Source: Siphonodentalium dalli
Taxonomy: Eukaryota > Mollusca > Scaphopoda > Gadilida > Siphonodentaliidae
Direction of reading: 5' to 3'
Assembly (NCBI GenBank): GCA_032622095.1
Contig: CP136064.1
Location: 42,743,912 to 42,807,911 of the forward strand
DNA length: 64,000 bases
Below, one piece after another: positions 24,010-36,439 of the stretch (the first letter of the stretch is position 1; each line of letters starts with the position of its first letter). Both the position numbers and the translations under genes were made by a program. The notes under the pieces are model-generated. The model saw only the letters and a program-made list of their open reading frames with translations. It searched no databases and had not been told where the DNA came from.

Positions 24010-27000
24010 GGTTACACTGGTGTAAATATTTCCCATAGGCTTCAATGTTAACGTTTGTTGATCTGCATCAGAGGTCAAATGGAAACTGTTCAAACTGCCT
24101 TCGGATTATGTGAGCTTGACATCTGTGGAAACTTTCCCAATAAAAAAATCAACACCGTCTAGCAGGGAATCCACTTCAAATTTTCGTTTTTTCATGACTA
24201 GGGTCAGTTCCGCACTAAAAAAATATTGTCATTTTTTCAATCACACTTAAAATTTCTAAACAGCCACAACAGACTTCACCTTTAATGAATGGGCCTCTTG
24301 GCAAATGAAGTTTGTGGGAGAATGATTCCTTGAATTTTTGTCAACAGTTTACATTTAATTCATGCAACCAATCACAGCCCAGAGTGTTTTAACTGTGAAA
24401 CTCTATACTCCTCCCGCAACCGCAGGGGGAGCTGCCTATAGTATTTACACCAGTGTAACCTAAAGCGATAGCCCGCTTTTTCGCGGAATAATTGTAACTC
24501 CCTACATTTCTTCAGAATTGCCCATCAATGGAAAAAATGTGTTCAAAAACAATATCACCCCTATGGTTCTTTATTTATCACACACAATTTAACCCCACCC
24601 CCTTTAACAAATTATTCATCAAAAAGGCACAATTTTCCACCACCAGTCATGTTCAGGCCCCATTTTCACTCAGTTTTAGGGGTCTGGTGTTGCAAACTTG
24701 GATCAGCTATGGAAGACTGTACAATATTCTTTCCATGAGAGAACTTCTGGTGATGTGAGGTCATTGAGTCCAGATCTGATCAGCTGAGCATCAAGCGCAT
24801 GACTTTATCAGCACATTGAAGAATAAAATATGACATTTTCAGGTCTGCAAGGGTGATCCAAGATAACTGGATGTGGGTGTATATTGAATTAGTTGAATAA
24901 AGATATGCTCTCTTTGAATTGCTGAAGCATTTTCTTAAATGTGTCCAAGTTTTAGTGCTATTAACCTTCAAATGACCATACCCACCAGTGGAAATGACAC
25001 ACTTTTATGATATATATCTGTATATCACTGGCTATAAAATCCAAAATACTTGTTAGATTAGGTTCTTATAACAATTGATATATGTGTCGTTGACATGCTC
25101 ATGTTATGGGTCATTTGCATTATCATGTGACTATTACCACCTTGAATTTTTTTGAAAATACCTTGAAAAATTGTCATTTTTTATGAAAAATCTTACTATT
25201 TTTTTGGCTGATGTAAGTGAAAGAAGACATCAGCAGCAAGAATAGCCACACCAAGCATGAGATATTCATTGGACTGAAAGACCAGGCTCTGTAAAATGCA
25301 TTAAAATGCTTTAAAGTGACTCCCAGGAATCAAAAATGATAAAAAGCTATTTTTTCCCTTTAGCGATAGCCCGCTTTTTCGCGGAATAATTGTAACTCCC
25401 TACATTTCTTCAGAATTGCCCATCAATGGAAAAAATGTGTTCAAAAACAATATCACCCCTATGGTTCTTTATTTATCACACACAATTTAACCCCACCCCC
25501 TTTAACAAATTATTCATCAAAAAGGCACAATTTTCCACCACCAGTCATGTTCAGGCCCCATTTTCACTCAGTTTTAGGGGTCTGGTGTTGCAAACTTGGA
25601 TCAGCTATGGAAGACTGTACAATATTCTTTCCATGAGAGAACTTCTGGTGTGTGAGGTCATTGAGTCCAGATCTGATCAGCTGAGCATCAAGCGCATGAC
25701 TTTATCAGCACATTGAAGAATAAAATATGACATTTTCAGGTCTGCAAGGGTGATCCAAGATAACTGGATGTGGGTGTATATTGAATTAGTTGAATAAAGA
25801 TATGCTCTCTTTGAATTGCTGAAGCATTTTCTTAAATGTGTCCAAGTTTTAGTGCTATTAACCTTCAAATGACCATACCCACCAGTGGAAATGACACACT
25901 TTTATGATATATATCTGTATATCACTGGCTATAAAATCCAAAATACTTGTTAGATTAGGTTCTTATAACAATTGATATATGTGTCGTTGACATGCTCATG
26001 TTATGGGTCATTTGCATTATCATGTGACTATTACCACCTTGAATTTTTTTGAAAATACCTTGAAAAATTGTCATTTTTTATGAAAAATCTTACTATTTTT
26101 TTGGCTGATGTAAGTGAAAGAAGACATCAGCAGCAAGAATAGCCACACCAAGCATGAGATATTCATTGGACTGAAAGACCAGGCTCTGTAAAATGCATTA
26201 AAATGCTTTAAAGTGACTCCCAGGAATCAAAAATGATAAAAAGCTATTTTTTCCCTTTAGGTTACACTGGTGTAAATATTTCCCATAGGCTTCAATGTTA
26301 ACGTTTGTTGATCTGCATCAGAGGTCAAATGGAAACTGTTCAAACTGCCTTCGGATTATGTGAGCTTGACATCTGTGGAAACTTTCCCAATAAAAAAATC
26401 AACACCGTCTAGCAGGGAATCCACTTCAAATTTTCGTTTTTTCATGACTAGGGTCAGTTCCGCACTAAAAAAATATTGTCATTTTTTCAATCACACTTAA
26501 AATTTCTAAACAGCCACAACAGACTTCACCTTTAATGAATGGGCCTCTTGGCAAATGAAGTTTGTGGGAGAATGATTCCTTGAATTTTTGTCAACAGTTT
26601 ACATTTAATTCATGCAACCAATCACAGCCCAGAGTGTTTTAACTGTGAAACTCTATACTCCTCCCGCAACCGCAGGGGGAGCTGCCTATAGTATTTACAC
26701 CAGTGTAACCTAAAGCGATAGCCCGCTTTTTCGCGGAATAATTGTAACTCCCTACATTTCTTCAGAATTGCCCATCAATGGAAAAAATGTGTTCAAAAAC
26801 AATATCACCCCTATGGTTCTTTATTTATCACACACAATTTAACCCCACCCCCTTTAACAAATTATTCATCAAAAAGGCACAATTTTCCACCACCAGTCAT
26901 GTTCAGGCCCCATTTTCACTCAGTTTTAGGGGTCTGGTGTTGCAAACTTGGATCAGCTATGGAAGACTGTACAATATTCTTTCCATGAGAGAACTTCTGG

Positions 27001-28960
27001 TGATGTGAGGTCATTGAGTCCAGATCTGATCAGCTGAGCATCAAGCGCATGACTTTATCAGCACATTGAAGAATAAAATATGACATTTTCAGGTCTGCAA
27101 GGGTGATCCAAGATAACTGGATGTGGGTGTATATTGAATTAGTTGAATAAAGATATGCTCTCTTTGAATTGCTGAAGCATTTTCTTAAATGTGTCCAAGT
27201 TTTAGTGCTATTAACCTTCAAATGACCATACCCACCAGTGGAAATGACACACTTTTATGATATATATCTGTATATCACTGGCTATAAAATCCAAAATACT
27301 TGTTAGATTAGGTTCTTATAACAATTGATATATGTGTCGTTGACATGCTCATGTTATGGGTCATTTGCATTATCATGTGACTATTACCACCTTGAATTTT
27401 TTTGAAAATACCTTGAAAAATTGTCATTTTTTATGAAAAATCTTACTATTTTTTTGGCTGATGTAAGTGAAAGAAGACATCAGCAGCAAGAATAGCCACA
27501 CCAAGCATGAGATATTCATTGGACTGAAAGACCAGGCTCTGTAAAATGCATTAAAATGCTTTAAAGTGACTCCCAGGAATCAAAAATGATAAAAAGCTAT
27601 TTTTTCCCTTTAGCGATAGCCCGCTTTTTCGCGGAATAATTGTAACTCCCTACATTTCTTCAGAATTGCCCATCAATGGAAAAAATGTGTTCAAAAACAA
27701 TATCACCCCTATGGTTCTTTATTTATCACACACAATTTAACCCCACCCCCTTTAACAAATTATTCATCAAAAAGGCACAATTTTCCACCACCAGTCATGT
27801 TCAGGCCCCATTTTCACTCAGTTTTAGGGGTCTGGTGTTGCAAACTTGGATCAGCTATGGAAGACTGTACAATATTCTTTCCATGAGAGAACTTCTGGTG
27901 TGTGAGGTCATTGAGTCCAGATCTGATCAGCTGAGCATCAAGCGCATGACTTTATCAGCACATTGAAGAATAAAATATGACATTTTCAGGTCTGCAAGGG
28001 TGATCCAAGATAACTGGATGTGGGTGTATATTGAATTAGTTGAATAAAGATATGCTCTCTTTGAATTGCTGAAGCATTTTCTTAAATGTGTCCAAGTTTT
28101 AGTGCTATTAACCTTCAAATGACCATACCCACCAGTGGAAATGACACACTTTTATGATATATATCTGTATATCACTGGCTATAAAATCCAAAATACTTGT
28201 TAGATTAGGTTCTTATAACAATTGATATATGTGTCGTTGACATGCTCATGTTATGGGTCATTTGCATTATCATGTGACTATTACCACCTTGAATTTTTTT
28301 GAAAATACCTTGAAAAATTGTCATTTTTTATGAAAAATCTTACTATTTTTTTGGCTGATGTAAGTGAAAGAAGACATCAGCAGCAAGAATAGCCACACCA
28401 AGCATGAGATATTCATTGGACTGAAAGACCAGGCTCTGTAAAATGCATTAAAATGCTTTAAAGTGACTCCCAGGAATCAAAAATGATAAAAAGCTATTTT
28501 TTCCCTTTAGGTTACACTGGTGTAAATATTTCCCATAGGCTTCAATGTTAACGTTTGTTGATCTGCATCAGAGGTCAAATGGAAACTGTTCAAACTGCCT
28601 TCGGATTATGTGAGCTTGACATCTGTGGAAACTTTCCCAATAAAAAAATCAACACCGTCTAGCAGGGAATCCACTTCAAATTTTCGTTTTTTCATGACTA
28701 GGGTCAGTTCCGCACTAAAAAAATATTGTCATTTTTTCAATCACACTTAAAATTTCTAAACAGCCACAACAGACTTCACCTTTAATGAATGGGCCTCTTG
28801 GCAAATGAAGTTTGTGGGAGAATGATTCCTTGAATTTTTGTCAACAGTTTACATTTAATTCATGCAACCAATCACAGCCCAGAGTGTTTTAACTGTGAAA
28901 CTCTATACTCCTCCCGCAACCGCAGGGGGAGCTGCCTATAGTATTTACACCAGTGTAACC

Positions 28961-29707
28961 TTGTGTACTCACCTTTATGTCCTATATCAATCAGATGATT
29001 TATTATTGGATCGAAGTGATCATTTTGGTCACCAACCTACAAGATAATGTTTATAAATCAGTCAGTCATGTTAACTTAATTCAACAATAATAGCGTGGTG
29101 GAATTTATATAAGGTATATCTGTTGACGCAAGGCGTACAAATTGTGCACTTATATACCAATATTATGAATGAAACGTTCGTGCATTTTATTGGGGTTGAT
29201 CTGCCATCAGGGCTCAACATATGGTGCCGGACATTTGTAGTGGGCTAGCATCACTAAATTGACCCTCTGTGGACCTCATTCTGCTTATGTCTCATCTCTG
29301 GAAAGTATCTGTATTTAGTTTCTCTATTTCCTCAAATGGGCAGATGATACAATGCATAATCGAGGTGCCCAATGGGTTCACATCACCATCTTAGAAATTA
29401 AATTAGAGTCTAAATAGCAATAGCAGATGATGACATGCAAAATGCTGTCCCCAGAGAATGAATATGGTAACACTAGCACCTTGTGTGGACCTCATTCTGT
29501 ACATGCCCAGCATCATATTTTGAGGCTTGTATATATTGGCGGCTATGTTTGACGTTTCTAGAGAAAACGAATAAAAAAAACCAATTGAAGATACTCCGTC
29601 CGATTTGTTAGAAAATTTCTCATAAGCCAAGTTTCGAATCAACACACTTGTTGTTGTTTATTCCTTTCACAGCGGGAACTGCACTGGTGCAGCATTAAAT
29701 ATATTGT
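28961..29707. repeat. intron sequence with decayed GAATGAGGTCC foldback element
   Basis: About 29240-29530 holds TAGCATCACTAAATTGACC, GTGGACCTCATTCTGCTTATG, GTGCCCAATGGGTTCACATC and a second GGACCTCATTCTG, in the same order as 7980-8339. This is an eroded long-form copy. The rest shows nothing recognisable. Confidence 0.6.
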
Positions 29708-29871
29708 GCTAGTGCATTCGCTTACATATGCGAGTCTCCCATAGGGAGCATGGCATATATAAGAGAATGCACTGGCTTACAATGTCAATGTAAATATTGT
29801 TAGGCCAATGTATTCTCTTATATGTGCGAGGCTCCCTATGGGAGACTCGCATATATAAGAGAATGCATTGG
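29708..29871. mobile_element. double-hairpin element, CCAATGCATTCTC family, copy B
   Basis: Hairpins at 29708-29775 (more diverged, GTGCATTCGCTTACATATG) and 29803-29871 share the stem of copies A, C and D. Here the loop reads CTCCCATAGGGAG in place of TCGACCATAGGTCG, so stem ends and loop have changed together. Confidence 0.75.
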
Positions 29872-30041
29872 TAAAGGGTATTCGCAAAATTTCAGAAATC
29901 TCCAATAATGAAAGGGTTAAACATCTAAACGTAACACAGGCTGAGAAATTTTCACACGAAGCAAACAACTGTTTTGGGCTGTTCCGTACACGTAGGGTGT
30001 GCAGGGAGGATAATATTCCGTATATATGGCATATAGTTTAC

Positions 30042-30134
30042 CTGGAAAAAGAATCCCAGAACCGCCAATCCATTTTCTTTATCCGCTGCGGAAGCCACAG
30101 AGTCGTATTTCATGTTATAATGTACAATATGCAT
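30042..30134 (-). CDS. alpha-carbonic anhydrase CA1, exon 3
   Basis: A 31-codon exon between acceptor TATATTTACAG and donor CAG|GTAAAC. It encodes MHIVHYNMKYDSVASA and NGLAVLGFFFQ. The first His of MHIVHYN is the third zinc ligand (His119 in human CA2 numbering), and LAVLGFF is a conserved core strand. It joins exon 2 in phase 0 to read ...PME-MHIVHYN, as in the family. The intron that follows holds the 9.9-kb tandem array. Confidence 0.9.
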
Positions 30135-31300
30135 CTGTAAATATAAACGATAATTCTATTTATACAAGTAATGGACAAAGAATACAACCATATTGACACA
30201 GCGAGGCAGGAAGGGTCGCTAAAATTAAATTTCAGGATTCAAGGTCCATGAATGAGTCCACAATCTCAGATTTCTCCGATGCCATGTAATATCCTCCCCC
30301 CCCCCAATCCATGTTTAAAGACAAATTATAACTACTAAATTGAAAACGAATGTTCATGCTTATATACTGGGCCAATATAGAAATATGAAAGGGATTCCCA
30401 GTTGCACAATTTACTCAATGATTGTTCTTTTATGACATGATACCATGGGGTAGTCCGGCTTCTGCATGATGAGGAAAACATTGCACTGTAAAAAAAAAGG
30501 CAATTCTGTAAGTTATTCATTGTTGTCTTTGACCTTCAATTGTCCAGATTTCCAGATTCATCTACAGAATACAGGGAATCTAATGGGGTGGTTTTGAGAG
30601 TGGCGCCATTCGTATCAGGGATGGGTTTGGGGGACGGGCGTCAAAAATAAATAAAACTTTTTAGCGCATATTTCCTCCAACATTATATATATTCATCTCC
30701 GTGATGTACGAGGAGTCTAATTGTGTAGTGCAAATTTTCCGAAGTGACGCCGTCCGAGTGGCGCAAGAGTGGGCAAAAAATTAGACAAAATCTTTGTTGC
30801 AGATTTCCACCAAACTGATATTGAATCATCTCCGTTGTACAAACATTTCAGAACTATTCAGCCTAGCATGCTTATGTATACTTGAATACCAATTAGCATG
30901 GGCAACTCTGGGTAACCCTGCTTACATATATATGAGTATGTTTGGTCGGATATGACAATGGTCATCAGCGATATCTCCATAGGTACCACACACACAACAA
31001 GCGCTATGAAGGTTCGTGACTATCAGACAAAATGTAGACTAAGGTGTCGCCACTGCCGTGCCAATGCATGTTAACGAGAGATTAGGACCACGTGGTCGAT
31101 GGTCATCGAAAGGGCAAACATTCCGGACAAAATTGTTCACCTCATGCACATATACATATCCTTATGTATTTAGTACAGGCAACGGTCAGTTCAGATCGAT
31201 TGATGCCTCGTCCGATTCGACACCCATTTAATCACAATTTCCTAAGTCAATGGAAATACTTGTTGTCATCATCATTCACCACACAGGCCTCATGAATACC
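30135..31300. other. CA1 intron, no recognisable feature
   Basis: Low-complexity C-run near 30295-30305 and scattered short frames without motifs. Confidence 0.4.
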
Positions 31301-31504
31301 ACAGGGGCATGTAACGCGCTCCGCTGTCCGCCCCCCTTTTGCACTGCCCATATACGCCGCTCTCTATACGCCTTCTTCGCGTTAATGGAACATTATATGT
31401 CTATATAATGTTCCATTAACGCGAAGAAGGCGCGTATAGAGAGCGGCGTATATGGGCAGTGCAAAAGGGGGGCGGACAGCGGGGCGCGTTACAGGCCCCT
31501 GTGA
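31301..31504. mobile_element. 204-bp perfect-hairpin MITE, hAT type
   Basis: The whole element is one nearly perfect inverted repeat from CACAGGGGC to GCCCCTGTG, turning around TATATGTCTATATA near 31402. The 8-bp direct repeat ATGAATAC flanks it (31293-31300 and 31505-31512). A CAGGGG-containing terminus and an 8-bp duplication are typical of hAT MITEs. It is more GC-rich than its surroundings and lies in the CA1 intron between exons 2 and 3. Confidence 0.9.
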
Positions 31505-32058
31505 TGAATACCCACAAAGCAGCTGTTAGTGATGCGTCTAAAAAGTGTACAAAACCACATTGATGAGAACGCTCTTTAATTTCTGCCAATTTTGGACAAA
31601 ATCATACACATTCAAAGAATAACACTGGCTTGTTTGCTTTCCCGAAAATAATTTAGGACGTGTTAAAACATTTTTTTTTGTAAAGTCGATATCTGACTAT
31701 CAGAAACCATATCAATTGGTTGATTTGTACGATCTGAATATATAACTTGTATATAAATGTACAAGTGGTAGTTTTATAGTGTCAAATAAGATGGGCATAT
31801 TAAAAAAAAAGGCACACCGAAGACAAAAATAACATACGGCGCAGGGAAATACATGCATTTGGGCCTACTTACAACAACAGTCAATGTTGAAGGAACATGA
31901 TCTGGTGGTTATCAGGTATAGTGCTATACATGTATTATAAATTAATCAAAAGGTGTGTCATGAGCAAGAGAATGAGACGACGAGAGAAGAGGGCACGGAG
32001 AGGCGAGTGAGCCAAGAAGACGTATGGGGGGGGGGGACTTAAATATGCTTTGTATAAC

Positions 32059-32207
32059 CTCCATCGGGAATGAATCTCCGTTGACGAGATGTTCGGATCC
32101 TCTTCTATCGTCATGACCCCAGTGAAAATGGAACTGGACAACCTTGTAAACTCCGGGGAGTCCACCGCCATGAATTTCAGGAGTTTCGCCGTGGATTTCT
32201 ACTTCAA
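32059..32207 (-). CDS. alpha-carbonic anhydrase CA1, exon 2
   Basis: A 149-bp exon between acceptor TGTGTCTTTCCAG and a GAG|GTTATA donor. It encodes VEVEIHG, then VVQFHFHWG, whose two alternating His residues are the first two zinc ligands (His94 and His96 equivalents), and GSEHLVNG, with the conserved Glu106 equivalent. It continues the exon 1 frame through a split codon (one base from exon 1, two from here) to give NNGHS-VEVEIHG, a standard family sequence. All catalytic positions are intact. Confidence 0.92.
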
Positions 32208-32441
32208 CTGGAAAGACACATAAAATGGTGTAACGGTGATTCAATTAACAATATGACACTTACATGTTCGTGCAATGATTATTGGATCAAGTTTGGTAAA
32301 ATTCACGATAACACTAAGAAACACGAAAAGTGATAGGGCAACCGAAGAAAGCAAGTCTTTGTGTACATGTAATAAGTTACTGATACGCTGGTTCTACGCT
32401 GGTTCGATTCATCATCTACAGTTCAAATGCGGTTCAAATAC

Positions 32442-32492
32442 AGATAATGTTTCGTTTGGCTAGGAGAGGTTAGCTAAACGAAACATTATCTG
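32442..32492. repeat. short perfect hairpin in CA1 intron
   Basis: CAGATAATGTTTCGTTTGGCTA pairs with its inverse across a 7-nt loop. Nothing around it shows a target duplication. Confidence 0.7.
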
Positions 32493-32971
32493 ATTCTTGG
32501 GCATACATGAAAACATAGATTGACTTTGTTTCTTATTTTCGTTATTAATACAATGTAATTCTCCAATAATGCTATTTCTTATGTAATTTAAACAGTGGAT
32601 TTATTGATAAAATTCCCATTATAGTCCAATAAGAAACCAAACTTTAATCAAATCGTGACGTAAAAGATCAAAGCATTTGACACTATTCTGAAAATCATAT
32701 TCAGACAACAATATTTGAACTTACTACACAATTAGCGATATTTGTTGACAAATCACTGTAACCGTTTTATTTTCATTACAGTGGTTTCAACCTGTGAAAG
32801 TTCATTATTGGAGAACTATCAATAATGAATATAAGAACAAAATATATCTAATTCTCCATGTTCTTCTTGGTTGTTATGTTTTCACAGACTTAAATACCTG
32901 TTGCATATTTACCCATTAACCGTGAGCACTATGGGTCACTTTAATGCATTAACAAATGCACAGAAACATAC

Positions 32972-33184
32972 CTGAATGTCCGTTGTTGAGAAGACTCATG
33001 TTGACCTGCCTGAAGCCTTTATAAAGGTCGAGGTCAATGGTACCCAACGTTGGTTTGACCATCACATCTGTCGTCTGGATGTTTATTGGGGATTGTGTTG
33101 ATCCGTTGCATGTTTTATAAATATTGGGCCATTTATCAGGAGCTGTATTTCCCGAATAGCTCCAACTCCCATCTGGATGAACAC
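32972..33184 (-). CDS. alpha-carbonic anhydrase CA1, first recognised exon
   Basis: A 213-bp exon between acceptor CGTTAAAG and donor CAG|GTATGT. It encodes WSYSGNTAPDKWPNIYKTC, then QSPINIQT and, at its end, LLNNGHS. These are the N-terminal blocks of secreted alpha-carbonic anhydrases: the W-x-Y-x-G start, the Cys that should pair with the Cys in TTPPC, the QSPINI motif, and His64, the proton shuttle. The exon begins inside a codon (phase 1), so an upstream exon with the signal peptide must exist. I could not find it between here and 43 kb. A MITE starts only 19 bp upstream of the acceptor. Confidence 0.9.
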
Positions 33185-33203
33185 CTTTAACGAAAGAGTG
33201 ATA

Positions 33204-33651
33204 TGTGACCCGCCATATCAAATCAAGTCGTAAGTCGGGATTTGTTTACCCTGTGCCAATGCATTCTCTTATATATGCGAGTCGACCATAGGTCGCCTCG
33301 CATATATAAGAGAATGCATTGGCCTAACAATTTTTTACAATTTTAATAATTTTTTTAACAATTTTATAATTTCACCCATACAGAGCCCCAGACAAACATG
33401 AGCAGACGACACTCTTCTATATGCTTCTATATATGTGTGGGGCTCCCTGCAGGGTAATGGATGTTTTTTATTTTATGTCCTAAAAATTGTAAGAAACATT
33501 TATTTAAAAAAAATGATAAAAAATTGTTAGGCCAATGCATTCTCTTATATATGCGAGGCGACCTATGGTCGACTCGCATATATAAGAGAATGCATTGGCA
33601 CAGGATAAAATAATCCCGACTTACGACTGGATTTGATATGGCGGGTCACAT
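33204..33651. mobile_element. MITE with TGTGACCCGCC ends and two internal hairpins (copy C)
   Basis: Outer inverted ends TGTGACCCGCCATATCAAAT and the inverse continue through AGTCGTAAGTCGGGATT. Hairpins of the CCAATGCATTCTC family lie just inside at 33254-33323 and 33530-33599. A TA on both outer sides fits a Tc1/mariner-like TA duplication. It sits immediately upstream of the CA1 exon acceptor. Confidence 0.85.
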
Positions 33652-36439
33652 ATAAATGGATACTGGGTGTATATGTCTTGAGGTCAAACTTAAATATAGA
33701 CTGCGTTTTTTTACAGGTATTATAACCAGGATGTGCTATCACATCGACAAGAAACTCTCTAACCCTACGAGCTGAACTAAGAGTTCATCATAATAATTAG
33801 TGTTCCGGTTTCGGCCAATTTTGACACTCGAATATTCCGCCAACTCAACGAGCGAATATTTATAGAATAATATTCGAATATTTGGGAGACTGTAAAACTA
33901 CGAAAACGTGCATATACCTCAGTTTTAAGAAATAACATTATATCTACACCATAACAATTTGTTATAATGTGTAACACAACACAAGTATAGTGTTCCGATT
34001 GAAGGTTATTCCACAGTTATATGTTGATTGTAATCTGGCTTGACAGGGACGTTTCTAGGCGGTTCCAACGGGGGGGGGGGGGGGGGGGTGAGACCATAAA
34101 ATTTCCAACTATATAGGATTTGGTCGAATAAAACTTCCAACTATATTGGATTTGGATTTGAGTAATGCAAAATTTCAATATTGGCTTAATAATTTGGGTT
34201 TCTAAACTTTCTATATGTTCTTTTTAAGAGTATGTACTGTGTAAATAAGGACACTAGTAACAAGAATGACATAGCATTGATCCATGTTTTATGTTTGAGT
34301 ACACTGTGTATGCAGTACATGTACATTATACATGATATTAATCAGATGGTTGAGGAACGAATACGAGTTACATGTATTCAAATTCCAAGAGGACTTTGAG
34401 TTGCAAGGCGCGCTCGCCGTCGGGTCGGGGTTCGCATCCCACCCAATCCAAAAAAAATTTGCACTGTCTCAAAAATCAAATTTATAACTCACAAAATGGT
34501 AACAATTATGCATGCTGAATGATTGTTATATCGTTAAAGCTGTCCTCAGAAAGATATGGATGTTTGACATTACTAATTGAATAGTGACCATGAAGCTATG
34601 GTTGGTAAAACATACCAGTCTGAACTTGAAGGAAATGCTTTGCCTTCAATTTCATATATGTGTCCAGGTAATAACCATTACTGGAATGTATTTACTCAAA
34701 TGACTGTGTATTAACTTGTAACATTGACATTACATTACTACGTACCTTGCAGGACAAATTTAATTAAACTGATTAACACACTGCTATGAGAGGAACTTAA
34801 CGTATAAGTTCAATGTCCCCTTGAATATTTAAAATAATAATAATAATAAATATTTTTTTTTAACATACATGTATATACATATCAACAAGTTAACAATTTA
34901 TTGAATGAAAGGCACCACATGTAAAACATAATATAAATGTAAAACATAATATAATCCTGGTTCGGAATTCGGAATTCGGAAAAAACAATTTGTACAATTC
35001 CGGAATTGGAAAATCGTGACGAGTATTTAGAATAGCAATTCCGAGTCGGAAAATAAACAACCGGCACAAATTCGGAGTCGGAAAATCGCGAACTCTGTTT
35101 GAAACACTTAGATCATTCGATTTACTTGTTACTTTTCATTTCCAACTATTGGAATTTGAGTCATGAAATTTCCAACTATTGAAAACTATGGTCCTCATTG
35201 GGGGTGGGGTGAGACACTACCCAAACCAGTCGGTACGTGCCTGGGGATTGTCATATATAGCATGTGACTTTCTTGTTCTTGATGATCCCAAATGTCAGAT
35301 ATTTTATGACCTGAAGCCATATTTGCATATAAAATTCTAAGATTCCCAAAAATGGCCGTCTATCCCACGGACTGATATGCAACATCAAAGACAATGTGAA
35401 ACAACGTGTACTATACAACATCAACATCAAAGACAATGTGAAACAACATGTACTATACATGTACCAGTAATTTGTTAAAGTTTCATCTTATCTAATTTAC
35501 TTCCCACACCCTACACATTTCAGGACATTCAGCTGATTTTTCGGATATTCTGGCGTCGAATAACACGAACCCTGGTAAAACTGCCTCATTCAGAAGTCGA
35601 AAGCACACAAGAAGCTTGCATAAATTGCTTGCTGATTCTTTCTCACTGTTGTGGTTTCTTGAATTTCCAATTATTTTCTGAAAGACACTTACTAGCTTGA
35701 ATTCTAAGAACACGGGACGTGGCTGGATGTGGTTCAGAGCAGTATGACAAATTAATTTTGCACACCCATCCCCTTCAGGTTAGTTGTTTCAAATTGTATG
35801 GTATCCTAACATTTCCAATTATTGGCCAATTCTAACATGACATGCGCCATCCCCTGTGGCTGGCAAATTATCATCAGTCCCATCATGCATGCATGATTCC
35901 AAACTCCCCCCACCAAGTTGACCTTACATATACCTTTAAGTATCACCACCAAAAGGTAACAAATGGTCAGTTCACAAATGCATAACCTGTGTTATTTGTC
36001 TTTGAAACAGCAAATGTATAAAATAGCGTGAATAGTGCCTATATGTCGTTCAATATATAGTTGATTAGTCATCATCGACGTGGCTAGAGGGCTCCGTGTG
36101 GTGGAGTTTCCAGCTGCATCCCGCCCCTTTTATCCAGGCCGAACTCGCAAAGTCGCGTAATTTCATTTGCTTCCCACCCGTGGCTTGGAATTACCTAACT
36201 ATTCCTATTGTGGGGAGGAATCATGAAACAATTTGAAATATGAGCCTGAACACTGCAAACTCCTAGCATCTATAAAAGTCTAACTCCATGAAAATCCAGG
36301 CCTCGATTTGTTTTTTGTTTTGCACATTTTTAAAATCCGAACCTGACTGAAATATGTAGTTCTAGAATATATATACTCGACCTGATAATTGTTCTGGAGA
36401 CAGAGAGCCACATAGTGCAGAAACTGGAGGTGCAATAAT
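33652..36439. other. no recognisable gene; simple repeats
   Basis: A G-run of about 19 lies at 34070-34088. GGAATTCGGAATTCGGAA-type direct repeats occur at 34960-35090. A ~40-bp unit with ACATCAAAGACAATGTGAAA is duplicated at 35380-35460. GGTTCGCATCC at 34427 resembles a Pol III B box, but no A box is convincing. Frames of 61-73 codons have no motif. Confidence 0.45.

Larger units (their letters stand above)
19054..28960. repeat. 9.9-kb higher-order tandem array (MITE plus spacer)
   Basis: Two modules alternate with virtually no sequence differences. M is a 451-bp element with ends GGTTACACTGGTGTAAATA and the inverse. S is a ~900-bp spacer that starts near GCGATAGCCCGC and ends TTTTTTCCCTTTA. 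The order is M-S, M-S, then three exact 2250-bp units M-S-S', then a final M. That gives six M copies (starting at 19054, 20407, 21760, 24010, 26260 and 28510) and eight S copies. The tetranucleotide TTGT lies on both sides of the whole array (19050-19053 and 28961-28964). The array is inside the CA1 intron between exons 3 and 4. Short repeated open frames of 63-96 codons in S have no motif and look accidental. Confidence 0.95.

Noticed and set aside
19572-28118. Repeated 63-96-codon frames in the tandem array
   Set aside because: They repeat only because the DNA repeats. The 1-bp change in S' alters the frame end freely, and no motif or start context supports coding.
34400-34460. Possible tRNA or tRNA-derived SINE (GGTTCGCATCC box B)
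   Set aside because: No matching A box and no cloverleaf could be drawn.
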